Shown here one piece after another: positions 61,854 through 64,000 of a stretch of DNA of 64,000 nt (the first letter of the stretch is position 1; the number at the start of each line of letters is the position of its first letter). The position numbers and the translations under genes were made by a program. The notes under the pieces are model-generated. The model was not told where the DNA came from. It saw only the letters and a list, made by a program, of their open reading frames with translations, and ran no database searches. Source of the stretch: Terrimonas ginsenosidimutans (lineage in GTDB: Bacteria; Bacteroidota; Bacteroidia; Chitinophagales; Chitinophagaceae); the NCBI RefSeq assembly GCF_022012415.1, contig NZ_JAKLTR010000001.1:62001-126000 (forward strand). Reading direction: 5' to 3'.

Positions 61854-64000
61854 CTATTTGAGATGAGGTGAACGACTGTAAAAATCTTCTGGTGCGTTTG
61901 CAATTTCATTCAGATCAAACTCCATCATTGCTCCATCGGCTGTGTAGGCGCCAATAGTGAATGCTTCGTAAACCGTGATGGTAATGGAGGCTTCTCCATT
62001 AATTGCTTTTTTGTAGATGATAGGATTTGCATAAGAGTCGTGGAGAAAAAACGCAACGCTCCCTCTGATCGGATCATCTTTATCTTCGGACAGAACACGC
62101 AACGTTACACTGAACATACCGCCTTCAATCTTTTTGTCGATCGATGCACTGAGTTTTTTTCTGCTGCTGGCCGGGCTTCCTCCCCATCGCCCTCGTTGAA
62201 TATCTTCCTTATCAAAGGATCTTTGAGAAAGGTAGACCTTTTCTGTATTAGCCTTGAATGCAGAAGAAATTTCATCATAGTAAAAATCTGTTGGAAACCC
62301 CTTTTGTTCATTAAGATCCAATTCCAGCCGAGTACCATCTTCTGTGTAAGCGCCAAGAGTGAACGTCTCGTATACTCCGTTGAGGTTGAAGTTCGCTACA
62401 CCATCGATGAATCGCTCAATAAGGATCTGCTTATCGAAGGTATTATGAATAAAAATGGCGGCCTCCCCTGTCGGCAAAGGCGAATTCTCAGACGATTGCC
62501 CGATAGAGATACGCAGGTTGTAAAGGCCGGTCAGGTTTGTAGGATTAAGTTCCACTGCAAGTTTTTTTCCGTTCGCCTCACTCTTATTTCCCCACCTGTT
62601 TTTTTGAAGATCATCAGCTACCGTAACCGGCACCTGCGCATACAGCTCCCTGATATTCTCGGAGAATACATTTCCTGCTGCAGGACCGGCAATCCCGGCG
62701 AGACCTCCTGCAGATTGATAATCGCTTATGCTGAAATTTTCCAGATGCCCTTCCAAACGATCAAACAAATGCTGAAGCGCCGGCAACAAAACCATCACTG
62801 GCTGTGCATAGTTTGCCGCTTGTGTGGCCATCATGATCACTACTTCTCTGGGTAATTGCTGATACGCAGGCAGGATCCCGTCTGCTTTGATCAACTGTTG
62901 CAGCTCTTCAATAGACCATGGTGGGATAGAAATTCTGAATGCGTCATGCCTCCTGAGAGACAGGAACTCTTTAGAGTTTGGGCGGTAAAGCGCGCCAACG
63001 ATCGATGAATAACGAAGCCGGTGTTCGTCCGCAATATTAATTGTCAAGATCACAGTATGCGTTTCCGAGATCAGTTGAAGACCTTCTTCCAGGCCTCTGA
63101 CCGATCCGGGAGTTTCGTTGGTTAAGATCTCTTCGTAATTCTCGATGAATACCAGCCTCCGGGAGTTATTTCTTCTTAAGAGCGAGGTCGTACTGTATAA
63201 AGAATCTTTCCAGTTTTTTGAACTAACATCAAAGACAACCGGTTTAACCTCCAAACTGGATAATGCCGACCAGACGATGGAGCTTTTGCCACTGCGCCCT
63301 GGTCCGGATACGATAACGACTTTGTAATTATTGATCGCCCCCTTCAACTCTTCTATCAACCTGGGTCGTCCGATCGCAACAACATCTTTGACAGGCTGCT
63401 CTTTGTCCGCTCTAACATAGGGATTCTTCGGAACAAAAATCTGAGCCTCGGGTTCCTTTACAATTCTTATAGGAATAGTGACAGTAAACCATTCCGTATA
63501 AACAGAGTTGAACGTCTTCTTGGATCCGATATCAAAACCTTTTCTGCTTACCGGTTGGCCGAATTCCAACGGTTCCTGCTCAAATGCTTTTACATCGATA
63601 GGCTTCTCCGACACAAAAAATTTCATATACTCGACAACCTGTGTAATTCCCCGGGCCCGGTATCTTTTGTCAAGGAATACTGGCAGAGAATCAAATGAAT
63701 CATCTTCAAATTGAAAATGCACCAACTGCTCGGCCTCAGACGGATTCACCATTATTTCTGATATGTGCATGATCTCATACGTTCCTCCAAGGTAAAGCAC
63801 AGAAAGATAAAGGGGTTCACTTACTCCCCTGATCTTACATCTCAAAATTGGTTGTTGCTGCTCTTTTGTCTTACCGTCAGATTTATAATAAAGTACAACC
63901 GGTTCGGCATCTGGTATTGGAGTAAAACTGACTGATGAAGAAAGTTCCTTGCTAAAACGAAACCCTTCAGCCTTTTCGAAAGAGAACCAGATCTTGCCTC
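61854..64000 (-). CDS. P-loop ATPase with two pYEATS domains, N-terminus outside the window
   Basis: The frame is open to the right edge. Codons beyond the TTG at 63845 read as sensible protein (KIWFSFEKAEGFRFSKEL), so the start lies outside the window. From that TTG, ~150 residues of beta-rich sequence lead to a P-loop domain with Walker A GPGRSGKSS and RLVFIENYEE as Walker B. At the C-terminus two copies of a pYEATS domain follow (each with RWG, a FxHxxF/FLHDSY strand, a (F)TxGAYT(E/A)DG loop and LDLNE). In related proteins the missing N-terminus is often a caspase-like domain. It pairs with the CHAT-STAND protein. Confidence 0.78.
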   Translation of the reverse strand, partial: GKIWFSFEKAEGFRFSKELSSSVSFTPIPDAEPVVLYYKSDGKTKEQQQPILRCKIRGVSEPLYLSVLYLGGTYEIMHISEIMVNPSEAEQLVHFQFEDDSFDSLPVFLDKRYRARGITQVVEYMKFFVSEKPIDVKAFEQEPLEFGQPVSRKGFDIGSKKTFNSVYTEWFTVTIPIRIVKEPEAQIFVPKNPYVRADKEQPVKDVVAIGRPRLIEELKGAINNYKVVIVSGPGRSGKSSIVWSALSSLEVKPVVFDVSSKNWKDSLYSTTSLLRRNNSRRLVFIENYEEILTNETPGSVRGLEEGLQLISETHTVILTINIADEHRLRYSSIVGALYRPNSKEFLSLRRHDAFRISIPPWSIEELQQLIKADGILPAYQQLPREVVIMMATQAANYAQPVMVLLPALQHLFDRLEGHLENFSISDYQSAGGLAGIAGPAAGNVFSENIRELYAQVPVTVADDLQKNRWGNKSEANGKKLAVELNPTNLTGLYNLRISIGQSSENSPLPTGEAAIFIHNTFDKQILIERFIDGVANFNLNGVYETFTLGAYTEDGTRLELDLNEQKGFPTDFYYDEISSAFKANTEKVYLSQRSFDKEDIQRGRWGGSPASSRKKLSASIDKKIEGGMFSVTLRVLSEDKDDPIRGSVAFFLHDSYANPIIYKKAINGEASITITVYEAFTIGAYTADGAMMEFDLNEIANAPEDFYSRSPHLK

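Overview
The window looks like a chromosomal piece of a Bacteroidota bacterium, most likely a Chitinophagaceae-type organism. The signs are a type IX secretion (T9SS) C-terminal sorting domain, two GldM-like lipoproteins, several TlpA-like thioredoxin proteins with long N-terminal domains, a FISUMP domain, DUF4382 and DUF6794 proteins, and many lipoproteins whose signal peptide ends in a Cys followed by Lys/Asp. I saw no rRNA, tRNA, transposase or CRISPR array. Assignments come from reading the sequence and from family knowledge; no database search was run.

Layout. 1-11.6 kb is an ordinary accessory region: the tail of an unknown protein, a large T9SS-exported NHL/Fn3 protein, an S41 peptidase, an ECF sigma factor with a membrane partner, a secreted HELGH metalloprotease, an AraC regulator and two lipoproteins. 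11.8-26.7 kb holds ten minus-strand genes in a row. Read 5'->3' on that strand they are: ABC solute-binding protein, fused permease, ATPase, PLP decarboxylase, degenerate histidine kinase, receiver protein, DUF4407-transglutaminase membrane protein, a second membrane protein, HerA-type ATPase and an acidic protein. Most gaps are 3-25 bases or overlaps, and two leader regions share GGTTA-type repeats spaced exactly 10 bp apart. This block is the best candidate for an undescribed system.

26.9-27.6 kb is a chimeric gene remnant: a decayed AraC gene joined to the tail of a TPR gene, each with an intact relative elsewhere in the window. 28-33.4 kb holds two GldM-like lipoproteins, an M1 aminopeptidase, an esterase remnant and a secreted ABM-domain protein. 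33.7-38.9 kb is a two-gene polysaccharide unit: a GH2-like glycosidase overlapping a 1265-residue GT2-GH26-GH2-like fusion. 39-47.9 kb mixes a TlpA protein, small lipoproteins (one of 55 residues), a FISUMP lipoprotein with a possible caspase-like core, a zinc peptidase, a TPR protein and an NTF2-like protein.

48.2-57.1 kb reads as a peptide-export cluster: an HlyD-type adaptor, a C39-peptidase ABC exporter, two TlpA-like proteins, a cysteine-rich double-glycine-leader peptide and a C39-like/VKOR/DsbA-like fusion that could make its disulfides. 57.6-64 kb is a biological-conflict type locus: a CHAT protease-STAND ATPase-WD40 protein, followed upstream by a P-loop protein with two pYEATS domains that runs off the window.

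Short GCGAATG-type repeats lie right after several stop codons, and several perfect or near-perfect hairpins mark gene ends.
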